A DNA stretch of 64,000 nt from Parascedosporium putredinis (Eukaryota; Ascomycota; Sordariomycetes; Microascales; Microascaceae): NCBI GenBank assembly GCA_949357655.1, contig CASHTG010000018.1:1178001-1242000 (forward strand). The letters run 5' to 3'. This document shows, piece after piece, positions 45,701-57,367 of this stretch; position 1 is the stretch's first letter, and each line of letters opens with the position of its first letter. The position numbers and the translations under genes are program-made. The notes under the pieces were generated by a model. That model made no database searches. It saw only the letters and a program-made list of their open reading frames with translations, and was not told the origin of the DNA.

Positions 45701-48700
45701 GACGTTATCTCGTCTCTGGACATGCTCGCGCTGCACGTTAGAGTCGGGCAGTGCGACGGCTTCGAAGTGAAGACTTATGTCAACAACAGCTATCGCAACA
45801 GGAAAAAGTCGTACATCTTCTTATCCGGTTGTAATCCGAGCCTCGGTTGCACGATTGCCTTGCGGGGCGCCCCTACTGCAATCCTTTCGAGCGTGAAAAA
45901 CATCACGGATTTCATGGTGTACGTGGTGTACAACCTTAAGCTTGAGACTTGCCTCATGAGGGACGAGTTCATACACCTACCAACCGAGGAATTCGACTTT
46001 TCTCTACCGTCAACGATGAGGCAGACGACGGATGGTAGTTTTAGCACCTCCATTCAAACCAGGCAATCTGATCACACCGGGCCCGGTCCCACTGTGGTCA
46101 TCAATGCACCAGAGAGCGAGCCGCCTTCGCAAACAGCTATGGATACGGGGAGCGACGGTGAGACTGCCATCGTCCCCCGGCGATGCGACTAGTGCTCAGG
46201 ATAGTCAGTCCATCAGTAGCCTGCCTCCTCCTTCTGATGCGTCCCCGCACCTCACCATGCCCCAGTCCCCGAAGATATCCCAATGCCTACCTATTATAGC
46301 GATATGGTCGCGAGGTACGAGACGAAGATCCTCTCAGCTTCGCCATTTGTGAAGTTCGCCCAACCGTACCTACTGATGCGGGCTCGGGAGCAAGAGAGAC
46401 GTCTAGTTTATCTCAAGCGGTTGAGAGACCAAGATCTAACTGAGAAACCTGACGACCCGGAAGCGTCAGAAGTGCAGCCCTTCCAGCTCATTAAGCCAGA
46501 GACGGTCCATTCCCTTGGCCAAAAGGCTCCAGGCCAGCTCAAGGAGATCATCCATGCTGTCCACGATGCCGAGTATGACAAGGCACTCCACAATTACCAG
46601 ACCCATAAGCGACAATGGGAGAATTACATCCAGGGGAACATCAATCTATTTGATCCTTACTCCCATCAAAACATCGTTGTGCTGTATTCTGTCATCTGCA
46701 CAGAGACTAAAATTCCATGCGTCGAACCCGGTTTGATCACCATTGGTTTCTATGACGAGCAGCACATGGATACCGGAATGGACCCCGACTGCACGTTGGG
46801 GCAGTATATCGAGGACCTGTGTATCTCGAAAGAATCTGTTTGCGCGTCCAACGGCTGTGATAAGCCAATGCTAGAGCATCATCGCACGTATGTCCACGAC
46901 GAATCCCGAATTACAATCTTTCTGGAGGCCGCGCCTGAGGCGCCATCACCACAGACGTTCGAGGATATCACTATGTGGAGTTACTGCAAAGTTTGCGAAA
47001 AGGATTCTCCTGCTATGCCCATGTGTGAGAGCACTTGGAAGTACTCTTTTGGGAAATATCTTGAGCTTCTATTCTGGAGCAGAGGCCTACGTCTAAACGA
47101 AAAGGCGAACTGCCCCCATGACCACCACAAGGATCACATTCGGTACTTCGCATGGCACAACACGCGGGTTAGGATCCATTATGATCCGATTGATCTGTTG
47201 GAGATTGTTGTACCTCGCTCACGCATCACGTGGAAGGTTGAGAACGATTTAAACTTGAAGAATGACATTTACACGAAGACGGAGGAGAGATGGAACCGTT
47301 TTATGGTGTCTGTGACATCACGCCTCAAGAATATTCGCATAGACGTCGTCCTTCCAGAAAAGGCCGAAGCGTGCAAGGCGGAAGTTGACAAGCTAACGAA
47401 GAAGGCAGCCGATGACCACGCACGGCTCATCCGCCGGATGCAGCAGATCTATGTTAACTCCAAGTACTATGAGGTTATCCCCTTCAACTCGGCCATTCGC
47501 GAAATGCTTGGAGTCGCCGGGGAGTGGGATACTGCCTTCGCGCAATTTGAAGCCGACTTCCTCCCAGATAAGGACGTGCGCCAGTTGACCGTGTTGCAGT
47601 TGAAGAAAATGTTCACGGATAACGAATCGCGTGAATCACTTCCCACGCCCGAGAGCATGCTATCCTCCACTACAGAAACCCTTGACACCACGCCAACCGT
47701 TGATGGCGACGAGCGCGGCTCGCAAACCTTCACCGACTCTGAACCGAAATCTTCCCAGCCTACAGAATATACTGACCCAAGCCTCTCTAGTAGTCGGGCC
47801 TTAGTCAAGGGGAAGACCCGACAACGCCGGTGCAGCTCCCCAAGGCGTTGACGGAGGCTGACGAAATCATGGAGCGTGTTGAGCCTCTGGATCTTGCTAC
47901 CCCCGCACCGATCACGCCGCATCATGCGGCGTTCATCTCCCCGTCGCCAGCAAACCCTGCAACGCCTGGCTTCTCAGTTGATGAGAATCCCGGTCTGCAG
48001 TCAGAGGCTGGCCCCCACGACCTTGCCCTCCTGAGAGGCCCGCTATCTCCGAGGGCGGCAGCAATAATTTTAGGCAACTCATCCTCAGACAAGTCTTTAA
48101 AGGAGAAGGTTGAGCAACTGAAGCGCAGAAATCAAATGCTACAGGATGAGCCAGGACCCATTGTTCGTCAAGCGACCGCAGAAACAGTGAAAAGCATGAT
48201 TCCAGAGCGCATCTCTTCGCGCAAGCTTGGTGCAAGCATTTCGCCGCCGATGATTAGATCTCTGACGCAGCCCAATGTTCGACAACTGCCCAAGGCACAT
48301 GGACTGCGACTGATCGAGGCCCCCACGATTGAAGAGGGCGCACTTAAAGTCGAAAGAAAACTATCCGATCGGATTGCCGGAGCCTTGAAGTCTCGTAAAA
48401 CGGGACCGCCGTCGTCGATCCCTAGGCTTGTGCAGAAAAAGAGTCAAAAGTCAGCACGCTGGCCAAGCATTTTGAGCAACTCAGCCGCGAATTCGAGAAC
48501 CAGCGGATCCGCGATCGAAAGAAGAGGGCAGAGAAGATGAAGCAACGCCAGCCTCGAACGGTGCTACCCCGAACCTCTACTGCTGCTATCGTCGAAGTGT
48601 ACGAAGATGTCGACGAAGCGGTCCAGGAACACGGTCAGATCGAGATAGAGCGACAGCCTAGCCCAGACGTGTTAGAGATGGCTCCGGCTAGAGGCAGAGG

Positions 48701-50443
48701 TAAAGGCAAAGAGCCGCAGGCCTTACCAAGGAGCGACACGGTCACGCCGACAGCCACGCCCCAAAGTGAGATTCCACCCCAGGGACCTACCGACGGTTTA
48801 GGTTCCGCCCACGCGGAAAAAGAGGCGAGCAGGTCAGCGATCGAAACCGGGGCGGACACCGAGGCGGACACCGAGGCAGACACTGAGGCGGACACTGAGG
48901 CAGAGACCGATGCAGTCGAACCCAGCCGAAACGGTTCTGATGAAGAAAACGGCAGCGATGGCGAGCGGTCTCAGGATGACGATCTCTTGCGAAACGTCAA
49001 GGAGATTGCGGACTCTCTTGAACCATCAACAGAAGAGCTTCCGAAGCATCAGAAAACGAGCTTGCTCAAAATGCTTACCAACTTCTGGGCCGAGCGGTCA
49101 TCGAGTGGATGGCAGCCGCTAGACTATCCCGTGGGCATGGGAGACCACGTCTTTATGGACTCAGATGTGGTGGTGCGCGAGGACGAGCCTAGCTCTCTCA
49201 TCGCGTTTGCGCTCAGCTCGGAGGATTATCAAGCGAAGCTTGCCAATATTCGCCACCAGTGGCACCTACAAATTCATCGGAGCGGCGACGAGGACATGGC
49301 CGAACCTAGGTCTGTGTCTACGTCGGGCAGTGGCCTGTTCCTGCCAGAGTCTCACGACGAGGACCTGGAGAAGGGTCTCCTGCGGTCGACTGGTACTCAC
49401 CTCAAGTATCAGTTTACCGAAGGCTCGGCTCGGATGACGTGTAAAATATTCTACGCAGAGCAATTTGACGCTCTTCGGCGAAAATGCGGGGTTGCGGACC
49501 GCTTCGTGGAGTCCATGTCGCGCTGTCTCAAGTGGGACTCCCGGGGTGGAAAGACTAGGGCGGTGTTTTTGAAGACCCTGGATGACCGGTTTGTTCTTAA
49601 ATCTCTCTCGTCGGTGGAGACGGCGGCGTTCCTCCGCTTTGCCCCCTCATACTTTGGCATCATGGCGGAAGCGCTCTTCCACGACCTACCATCAGTCATC
49701 GCCAAGATGGTTGGGTTCTTCCAGCTCTTTATTAAGAATCCAATGACCAGCACGGATATTCGCCTCGATCTACTTGTCATGGAAAATCTCTTTTACGACA
49801 GGTCACCAGGCAAGATATTCGACCTCAAGGGTTCCATGAGAAACCGCAAAATCCAATCGACTGGCGAGCAGAATGAGGTCCTCCTTGACGAGAATATGGT
49901 GGAATATATCTACGAGTCGCCACTCTTTGCCCGAGAACATTCAAAGAAGCTCCTGAGAGCATCTGTAGGGCCCCCTCTAAATGATGTGAAGTGGAAGAAG
50001 ATTACAGTTACTAACAAGCAATGCCTTAGGTCTGGAACGATACGCTCTTCTTAGCTAGACAGAATGTCATGGACTACTCCCTCATGATCGCGATCGAGGA
50101 TGAGAGGAAAGAGCTCGTCGTCGGCATCGTTGATTGCATCCGGACGTATACTCTAGACAAGAAGTTGGAGAGCTGGATCAAGGATCGAGGATTTGCGGGC
50201 GGAGGCCGCAACCGACCGACAATCACCAGCCCAAAGGAATATAAGTCTCGGTTCCGAGAGGCAATGGCAAGGTACTTACTATACATCTCCCCCTCTCAAG
50301 AGAGCCCTAAGGCCTGGATAGCCCTCGCTAACACCTCTCTCCCTTGAAGATATATTCTACAAGCACCCAACTGCTGGCATCAATTCGGCGGCGTCTCTAC
50401 GGGACTCAAGCCGCGGTTCGAAACTGACATCCATCACGAGTAA
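42785..50443 (+). CDS. FAB1: Fab1/PIKfyve, phosphatidylinositol 3-phosphate 5-kinase
   Basis: Makes PI(3,5)P2 on late endosomes and vacuoles. Exons are 42785-49964, 50030-50271 and 50350-50443, about 2507 residues once repaired. The order is a disordered Ser-rich N-terminus; a FYVE finger near residues 413-475 with FWMADETC, RRKHHCRTCG and RVCKTC intact; a Cpn60/TCP1-like CCT domain near 850-1075 (MPRRIIRPRIVIVSF, CNPSLGCTIALRG); a Cys/His-rich central domain (46850-47150); an acidic linker with a tandem repeat; and the PIP5K-type kinase near 2130-2507 (FMDSDVVVREDEPSS, FVLKSLS, MENLF, FDLKGS, NVMDYSLM, GIVDCIRTYTLDKKLE). Seven breaks lie at 42824-42827, 44000-44004, about 45339-45344, 46174-46178 (two bases), 46267-46270, 47817-47819 and 48446-48449. 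Restoring them gives 2508 codons. A homologue is expected to bind Vac14 and Fig4. Confidence 0.95.
48852..48911 (+). repeat. 12-bp tandem repeat in FAB1 encoding ADTE units
   Basis: Five in-frame 12-bp units (GCGGACACCGAG and variants) encode four copies of Ala-Asp-Thr-Glu and a diverged fifth, Ala-Glu-Thr-Asp, in the acidic linker before the kinase domain. The copies differ at third positions. Being a multiple of three, copy number can change without breaking the frame. Confidence 0.9.
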
Positions 50444-51390
50444 TGCGGATCCTTTTTTGTTTCCACCAGCATGCGTAGGACATGGCGACTGCTGGTGTAA
50501 TCGCTCTGTGTATTTACACGTTCCCCGTTCATTCCGGGGTATACGGAGTTGTCGAGATGCATAAATCCCCTTCTTTTTCTCCTCCACCCGTCATTTTCTC
50601 ATTCTTTTCTACAGCAGCGGGCAAGGTGTAAGGAACTAAGAAATCATTGTATACATGTGTTGATAGACTGGGCAACCAAGGGTCCGTTTGGCCCAACCTT
50701 TGATAGTCTCGTTGCTTTACTCTTCGATTTTAATTTATAATGCGACGCATAGACCCGAAGTTTTAAGGGAGTCTTGTCAAACCGTCACGTCGCCCAGAAT
50801 CTCAGTAGTTGGGTTCAACTTCTCTTATTAGCAGCGGGTTGAGGGAAGCGCGCTGTTTGCCCCCTCGGCCTCTACTAGTTGAGATCAACTCCAACATCTA
50901 TCGAAGTATTGGCTCTACCCGTTCCTCTGTGCTTTCCCTCTTTATCCAATTTTATAAGATACATGTGGTCGGCGACGCCCTTTCGTAGCCCGTACACACA
51001 TCATACGTTGACATTTGCATGGCTAACAAGGGTAGTGGGAACATATACAATGCTTCTGTGGGTGGAGGGGCATCTTTGTCATCGTGAATGGAGATTGACT
51101 TTCGCTATGAAAAATCCGGGCTAGTTTGCAGCACTAATTGATCTGTTGGATTTCAAAAGATTCATAGATGCTGCCGACTTGAAACGAGAGGAAGGAAACA
51201 TCACAAAGCACCAAAAAAGCAGGGTATGCAAGTGACGCTGGATGTTTGGGGGTGGAAGATCAACACTGGGGATTAATTGCAACAAGTACGGCAGAAATGC
51301 GCTAAAGCCATCACCGTTGAGGCTTCATTCTCGCTCTCACCCACTGACACTCTGCCATTTCCCGAGGGGCCTCCCTTTGCAGACTAAAAA
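50444..51390. other. Intergenic region FAB1-MDM12
   Basis: About 950 bp between two genes on the same strand. It holds the FAB1 3' flank, with T/C-rich sequence at 50570-50620, and the MDM12 promoter. No coding sequence or RNA gene was recognised. Confidence 0.5.
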
Positions 51391-52704
51391 ATGTCCATCG
51401 ACCTGAACTGGGAGACTCTGACGACGGGGCCCGATGGCGACGCCTTGGCCCTTCGCATCCGGGATTTCATCCACGATAAATTCCAAACGATAAAATTGCC
51501 CCGTTTCCTGAAATCCGTCACCGTCCACGCCTTCGAGTTTGGCTCCGTTCCGCCGGAGCTGGAATTGAAGGACATTACGGATCCTCTGCCCGACTTTTAC
51601 GAGGCGGAGATGGAGGACGACGAAGAGGACGAGGAGGATTACTTGCGGGGGCTCGGGGCTGGCGACGAGCTCTACAGAAGACCTGGGCCCCCTGTCGCAG
51701 GAGAGGCGTAGGCGAGACGAGGCCGCCCAGCGAGCGGCCGTTCCCCTGCCGCGCCTCAACTTGGCGGGGCGGTCGATGCCCGACCTCTCCAGCCCGTTTC
51801 TCGGCGTTGGCACCCCGGGTATCATGGGGGCGCCAACCGGCACTACTTTCAGTCACACATCACCTCGGGCTGGTCGGGGACCCAGACGCCGCTCGCGGCC
51901 GTGGCGGGGGTCACTTGGGCAACGCGAGCTGGCTTGAGAACCTGCCCACGACCATGTCGGCTTCCCGGTACGAGGACGTGACGCCGAGCCATAGCCGGAA
52001 CGCGTCGCAGAGCTCTGTGTCGGAGCCGGATTTTGTGTCGTCTCTCGCGCCGCCGGCGGGGCCCTGCGCGAGAAGTCGAGCGTGTCCACGCTGGCGCCGA
52101 CGTCGGCGGGGCAGTCTAGGCCGCCGACCAGAGATGCTATGCTGTCCGGGTCGGCCATTGCGGAAGAGGACGACGAGGAGGAGGAGGAGGAAGGCGACGA
52201 CGTCGACAACCGGGGACCGCAGGAGTCGCCGCCCATTGCGGAGACGCGCACCTTGAGGGAGCCGAGGGTGGAGGATATGCAGGCTGTGTTCCGCATCAAG
52301 TACGCGGGCGACATCAAGCTGCGGCTAACGGCCGTGATTTTGCTCGATTACCCGATGCCCAACTTTGTCGGCATCCCGTCAAGCTCAACATTACGGGGCT
52401 CACGTTTGACGGGGTGGGCGTGCTCGCCTACATACGCAAGAGGGTGCACTTTTGCTTCCTGAGCCCCGAGGACGCGCTGACGGCCGTGGGGCTCGAGGCG
52501 GGCGAGGAGGAAGGCGAGGGGAGAAAGGCCAAGTTTGGCGGCTTGCTGCAGGAGGTCAAGGTGGAGAGCGAGATTGGGGAGAGGGAGGCGGGGAGGCAGA
52601 GCCTGAAGAACGTGGGCAAGGTGGAACGGTTTGTTCTGGAGCAGGTGAGGAGGATATTCGAGGAAGAGTTTGTGTACCCGAGTTTTTGGACCTTTTTAGT
52701 TTGA
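51391..52704 (+). CDS. MDM12: Mdm12, cytosolic SMP-domain subunit of the ER-mitochondria encounter structure
   Basis: Lipid-transfer subunit that bridges Mmm1 and Mdm34/Mdm10 in ERMES. It is a single exon. The start MSIDLNWETL followed by FGSVPPELELKDITDPLPDFY is diagnostic. An acidic insert (EDDEEDEEDY), a Gly/Pro-rich middle containing SSPFLGVGTPGIMG and SGWSGTQTPLAAVAG, and a second Asp/Glu insert come next. The SMP domain ends with VHFCFLSPEDALTAVG, SLKNVGKVERFVLEQV and EEEFVYPSFWTFLV. It has five breaks in 1.3 kb, the highest density in the window: 51647-51651 (two bases), 51847-51849, 51906-51910, 52058-52061 and 52375-52377. Six restored bases give 440 codons. All regions between the breaks are family-like. 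It converges on VPS28, with 106 bp between the stops. Confidence 0.93.
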
Positions 52705-52810
52705 GTAGGCATGATCAAAGGAAGGGAAAAATTAAAGAAAAAAATATCATCACACATTTACTGCTACAGTTATCACACCATCATCTGCCAATCCTACGCC
52801 GACGAGGCGC

Positions 52811-53737
52811 TCACGACAACGTCCTCTTGAAACCCCCATAGGCCTGCTGGATATCGAGCTCGAGCTCCCTCGCTTGGTCCTCGCTCAGTTCATCCGTCGC
52901 CTTCATCTGGTTCAGGGTGATGAGCCACTGCACAATCTTGCCCCTGTTTTCAAAGTCCTTGTCGGTCACCCGGTTGACCGACTGTATCACGTCCGACAGG
53001 AGCGGGTGGAGCTGGTCCTTGGAGAGCAAGCCCAACTTGACGGCGTCCAGGAAAGTAATAAACTCCTGCGTCGCCTCGGCGATCAGTACGCCGTTGGCCG
53101 CTCCCACGCCTGGTGCTGGTGCGGCCGCAGCCGTAGAAGAAGCCTGGACGGTCGTGGCGGGCATGCCCACGCGGATGCGCTCTGTTGCGCGGGGACCTCG
53201 AGCTATAGTTTGGCAGCGCCTTAGCCCATGAAGTAGATGGTGGGCCGGGTCGTGCGGGCGACAGGCGAGGAGGGGCTCAGAAGGGTTTACTCACATCCCA
53301 CTTGGCTTTAAAGTCCTCTAGGCTCACAAATGCCTTGCTTACGGTATCGTCGGCCAGAATCGATTTATACTGCTTCAGCGACCGGTCGCATATCTCGGCG
53401 TACTCGCCCTCGGGAATGGCATCTTTGAGAAAGGCCTTTTCAAGCTCGTCGAGGGTCACCAGGATGCTAAAGATTTCGGCGAGGGAGTCGTGGAGGTCTC
53501 GCTCGGCGCGGTTCTCTGCTAGTTTTACTTCCTGCAAGATATGGGTGGAATCACCAGCCGGTTAGAATGGGCGGGGCGAAGCTCTGAAGTTGGTGGGGTA
53601 GTCGATCACTGCGGACGAGGGCATAGAGGGCATAGGGAGCATAAGAAACGAACCTCGTCGAGGTTGATTGTGGCAGATAGTGTGGTATTTGGCACATAGC
53701 TATGGGGAGTCGGGGCATAGGGCTGTCGTGACATCAT
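52811..53737 (-). CDS. VPS28: Vps28, ESCRT-I subunit
   Basis: Core subunit of ESCRT-I, which with Vps23 and Vps37 sorts ubiquitinated cargo into multivesicular bodies and links to ESCRT-II. Exons are 53737-53654, 53531-53295 and 53196-52811. Splicing gives ATINLDEEVKLAENRAERDL, the family's N-terminal helix, then the core domain to about residue 110. After a short Ala/Pro linker comes the C-terminal four-helix domain (FITFLDAVKLGLLSKDQLHP, VNRVTDKDFENRGKIVQWL, QARELELDIQQAYGGF). One break lies in the G4 run at 53191-53194 on the plus strand, at the third exon start, where VPRATERIRVGMP is expected. One restored base gives 236 codons (235 residues). The start could be either of two adjacent Met codons (53737 or 53734). 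Confidence 0.94.
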
Positions 53738-54143
53738 GATGGACAAACGCCGTAGCAGGGAGAGCTCACATCTCGGTGCCTTGAAGCTTCGTCTGTCGCT
53801 CAATCAATTAATAGAGCGCTAACAAATGGAGGGGGAAAATGCCATGGCCGTATTACCTCAGGTGCTCTCCCGAGTTACATGGTACATCGTTAGGCGGCAG
53901 AATGACACCTGCGCCCACCGCCTCCCGTTTTGGAATAGCGTACTCTCCGATAAGGTGCCCCGATAAGCCCCACCGCAAAATTTTTGGGAAAGCGAAGGTT
54001 GATATTTTTTGGGGGCAAGCGATTCGTCCTTTGGCTGCGCGGGTCCTGCCAAAAACTTTTTACAACCAAGACCAGACCGCCTGACAACGTTCCCGAGTCC
54101 AGGCAGACCAAGCCCTTGCGCCGTTCCAATTGAGCTGCCCATC
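53738..54143. promoter_or_regulatory. Compact divergent promoter VPS28-NOC2
   Basis: Only about 406 bp separate the two start codons, so regulatory sequence is likely shared. No further gene and no obvious conserved element was identified. Confidence 0.5.
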
Positions 54144-56543
54144 ATGCCTGTAACCAAAAAGAACCTCAAGGCGACCAGGAAGTTCGAGAAGAACCACCTC
54201 AAGGGGTGCTCGACAAGCGCAAGGCCGGCGCCAAGATCAAGCAGCGGAACCAGCTCATCGAGAAGCGCAAAGCCAAAAGTCCAAGGATGCCGAGTTCTAC
54301 AAGAAGGACAAGCCCGGTGACGATATCAGGACGACGGGGTCAAGAAGAATGCCAAGGTCAGCGAGATGAGCGTCGACGACTTTTCAAGGGCGGCTTCGAG
54401 TTCGTCGATGACAAGAAGGCCGCCGATAAGGCCTCTAAGCTGGGCAAGAGGAAACGACCCGAGCCCGCTAAGAAGTCCGAGGACAAGGGCGATGAGTTGG
54501 ACGAAGAAGATGAACAGGAGGGGACGACGACGACGATGCATTCTCTGACCTTTCTGCCGACGACCCCATCATGAGCGACGGTGATGACGAGGGCGATGAA
54601 GACGACGACGATATGGGCATGTCGAAAAAGGCCATGGATGACCTTGCGACAAAAGATCCAGAATTTTACAAGTTCCTGAAGGAGACCGATCCCGAGGCCC
54701 TCGACTTTGACGAAAACGCCGACCTTGCCGAAGTCGATGCCCTGTCCGCCAGCGAGGACGAGGGCGAAGATGAGGACGAGCAGCCCAAGAAGAAGCAGAA
54801 GAAGGAAAAGAAGGCCAAGCCCGAGAAGCAGGCGAACAACCGCACGGAACTGACCGTTGAGGCCGTGGCCAAGTGGAAGCAATCCATGATCGACAACCAC
54901 TCCCTCAAGGCCGCTCGGCAAATCGTGCTGGCCTTCCGCAGCGCCGCCCACGTCAACGAGGCGGACGACGAGGACGACAAGAGGAACAAGAACAACTTTA
55001 TCATTTCTAGCCCCCAGGTCTTCAATGACGTCCTGGTGGCGGCACTGAGGCATATCCCCGCCGTGTTAAATCACCACCTACCCATCAAGGAGTCTGCGGC
55101 CGGCAAGCTCTACGTGCAGACCGAGTCCAAGAAGTTCAAGACCCTCTCCCTTCTCCTCAAGACCTACACTGCCTCCGTCATCCACCTCCTCAGCTCCTTG
55201 TCCGACGACAAGACGCTCAAGCTCACGATATCTTCTCTCGAGCCCATCCTCCCCTACCTCCTTACTTTCCGCAAACTGCTCAAGGGCCTGATCAAAACCG
55301 TTGTCCACTTCTGGTCCCAGGTCGCCAGCTCCGAGTCCACCAAGATCACATCCTTCCTCGTCCTCCGGAGGCTCGTCGTCATCGGTGACAAGGGCGTCAG
55401 GGAATCGGTGCTCAAGATGGCCTACCAGGGTCTCATCCAGGGCTGCCGCGTCACCAACTCCAACACGATACAAGGCATCAACCTACTCAAGAACTCGGGC
55501 GCCGAGCTGTGGGGCATCGACCAGAACGTTGGCTATACAACGGCCTTCCTGTACATCAGGCAGCTGGCGCTCCACCTCCGCAACAGCATCGTCCAGAAGA
55601 AGAAGGACTCGCATCGCATCATCTACAACTGGCAATACGTCCACTCGCTCGACTTCTGGTCCGTCGTCCTTTCGGAGCACTGCAGCCCCCTCAAAGAGGC
55701 CGAGGCTGGCAAAGAGAGCCAGCTCAAGATGCTCATCTACCCCTTGGTCCAGGTGACCCTCGGTGCCATGCGCCTCATCCCCTCCGCCACCTTCTTCCCC
55801 TCCGCTTTCACCTCATCCGCTCCATCCTCCGCCTATCGCGCTCCACGGGCACCTACATCCCCGTCGCTGCCGCCCTCCTCGAAGTCCTCAACGCCGCCGA
55901 GATGAAGAAGCCCTCCAAGTCATCCACCCTGAAACCCCTCGACTTCAGCGTCAATTACAAGTGCCCCAAGTCCTACCTACGCACCCGCACCTACCAGGAT
56001 GGCGTCGGCGACCAGGTCGTCGAGCTCATGAGCGAGTACTTCCTCCTCTGGGCCACCAACATCGCCTTCCCCGAATTCTCCCTCCCCGTCGTCATCCAGC
56101 TCAAGCGCTGGCTCAAGCAGACCCGCCGCAAGTTTGTCGGCAACAAGAACACCAAGCTCACGTCCTCCCTCATCACCCTCGTTCAGAAGATCGAGGCCAA
56201 CGCCACCTTTGTCGAGGGCAAGCGCGCCAACGTTGACTTTGCCCCCAAGGACAGGGCCCAGGTCGACGCCTTCCTGCGCGACTTCGACTGGGAAAAGACC
56301 CCGCTCGGCGCCTACGTCTCCGCCCAGCGCAAGATGCGCGCCGAAAAGGCCAAGCTCATGGAGGAGGCCCGCAAGGACGACGAGAAGAGGAGGAAGGAGG
56401 ACGAGGCTAATGCGGTCAACGGCGCCAACGAGTTCGACGATGCGGAGGAGTACGATGACGAGGATGAGGAGGTGGATTTCCTAGGCGAGGATGACGAGGA
56501 TCTGGATGGCGAGGATGATGGAGATGATTTGGATGATGAGTAA
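54144..56543 (+). CDS. NOC2: Noc2, nucleolar complex protein of 60S ribosome assembly
   Basis: HEAT-like nucleolar protein that pairs with Noc1 and then Noc3 to escort pre-60S particles. It is a single exon. The basic N-terminus MPVTKKNLKATRKFEKNHLK is typical. A charged region with Asp/Glu runs follows, then MDDLATKDPEFYKFLKETDP. The Noc2 domain comes next (LNHHLPI, TYTASVIHLLSSL, ELWGIDQNVGYTTAFLYIRQ, NWQYVHSLDFWS, SYLRTRTYQDGVGDQVVEL), then a strongly acidic tail. Six breaks lie at 54203-54206, 54275-54278, 54329-54330, 54381-54384, 54521-54524 and 55797-55800, five of them in the first 400 bp. Six restored bases give 802 codons, close to the family length. Confidence 0.94.
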
Positions 56544-57367
56544 ATCTGGCCGGTTGCTGTGTGTCCTCGGCAAAGAACCAATTCTTTTTCTATATCAACT
56601 ATTTGGTGTTTTTCTCCTTTCTCTTTTGTGTGTAGTCATAATGGGCATTTAAAAAAGCATGACGACAAGTGGTGGTGCTGTTTATATCCATCATCTGACA
56701 TCATTTTGGGCTAATAGCCTTTGTTTTTAACAGTGTTCTTGACAACGGAATCATCCCTTCCACGCATGTGCAAAACCCCTGGAGAACAGTTTCGCAGAGA
56801 GCGAGAGCTTTGATTCCCTGCCAATTTGATATGAAAAATCCCATTCGTCCATTCATTAAGTGGTGAAAGTAACTAAAAATCCCAAAGGGTTCCTCACGCG
56901 ATAGCGCATCAGAATCTCCGCTCGCGAACGGAAACAAGTAAAAAAGAGTCTGATATGATACAGGAGAAATGCTATACTCTGCCCCTCTACCGGATGCTTT
57001 TGGACATTGTTATCTTTTCGTGTTCAGCAAACGGATGAAGCAGAAGTCCCACTCGAGATGCTTTTGTTTGTAAAGGCACGCTTCCAGCAAGCATGGAACA
57101 TAGATATATGATGGGGGAAAAAGAAAACACTCGAGTATGCCCGATAAACGCCCAAAGAAACAACATGAGAAAAGCACTGGTAAAACATACTCCCTAGTAC
57201 ACCCGATACGATGCCTCCAATGTGTCATTCTGGACAAGAGATAGCCACCACACTCGCACAAAACCCCGTACTCCAACCCGCCCGGCCACCGCGGGCTCTC
57301 TCTCCCGATCCTCCTTTGATCCATTACAACAGTGAACATGGGGCGGGCCTCCACTACCTCTCTCCCC
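56544..57367. other. Convergent 3' flanks of NOC2 and the Cep57-like gene
   Basis: About 820 bp between stops. It is A/T-rich with no coding potential. An open frame continuing from the Cep57-like gene to 57010 is an artefact of the frame break at 57414-57415. Confidence 0.5.

Noticed and set aside
57010..57367. Longer C-terminus of the Cep57-like protein in the uncorrected frame
   Set aside because: It arises from the break at 57414-57415. The alternative frame gives the family-type ending ITWNGIEG and a stop at 57368.
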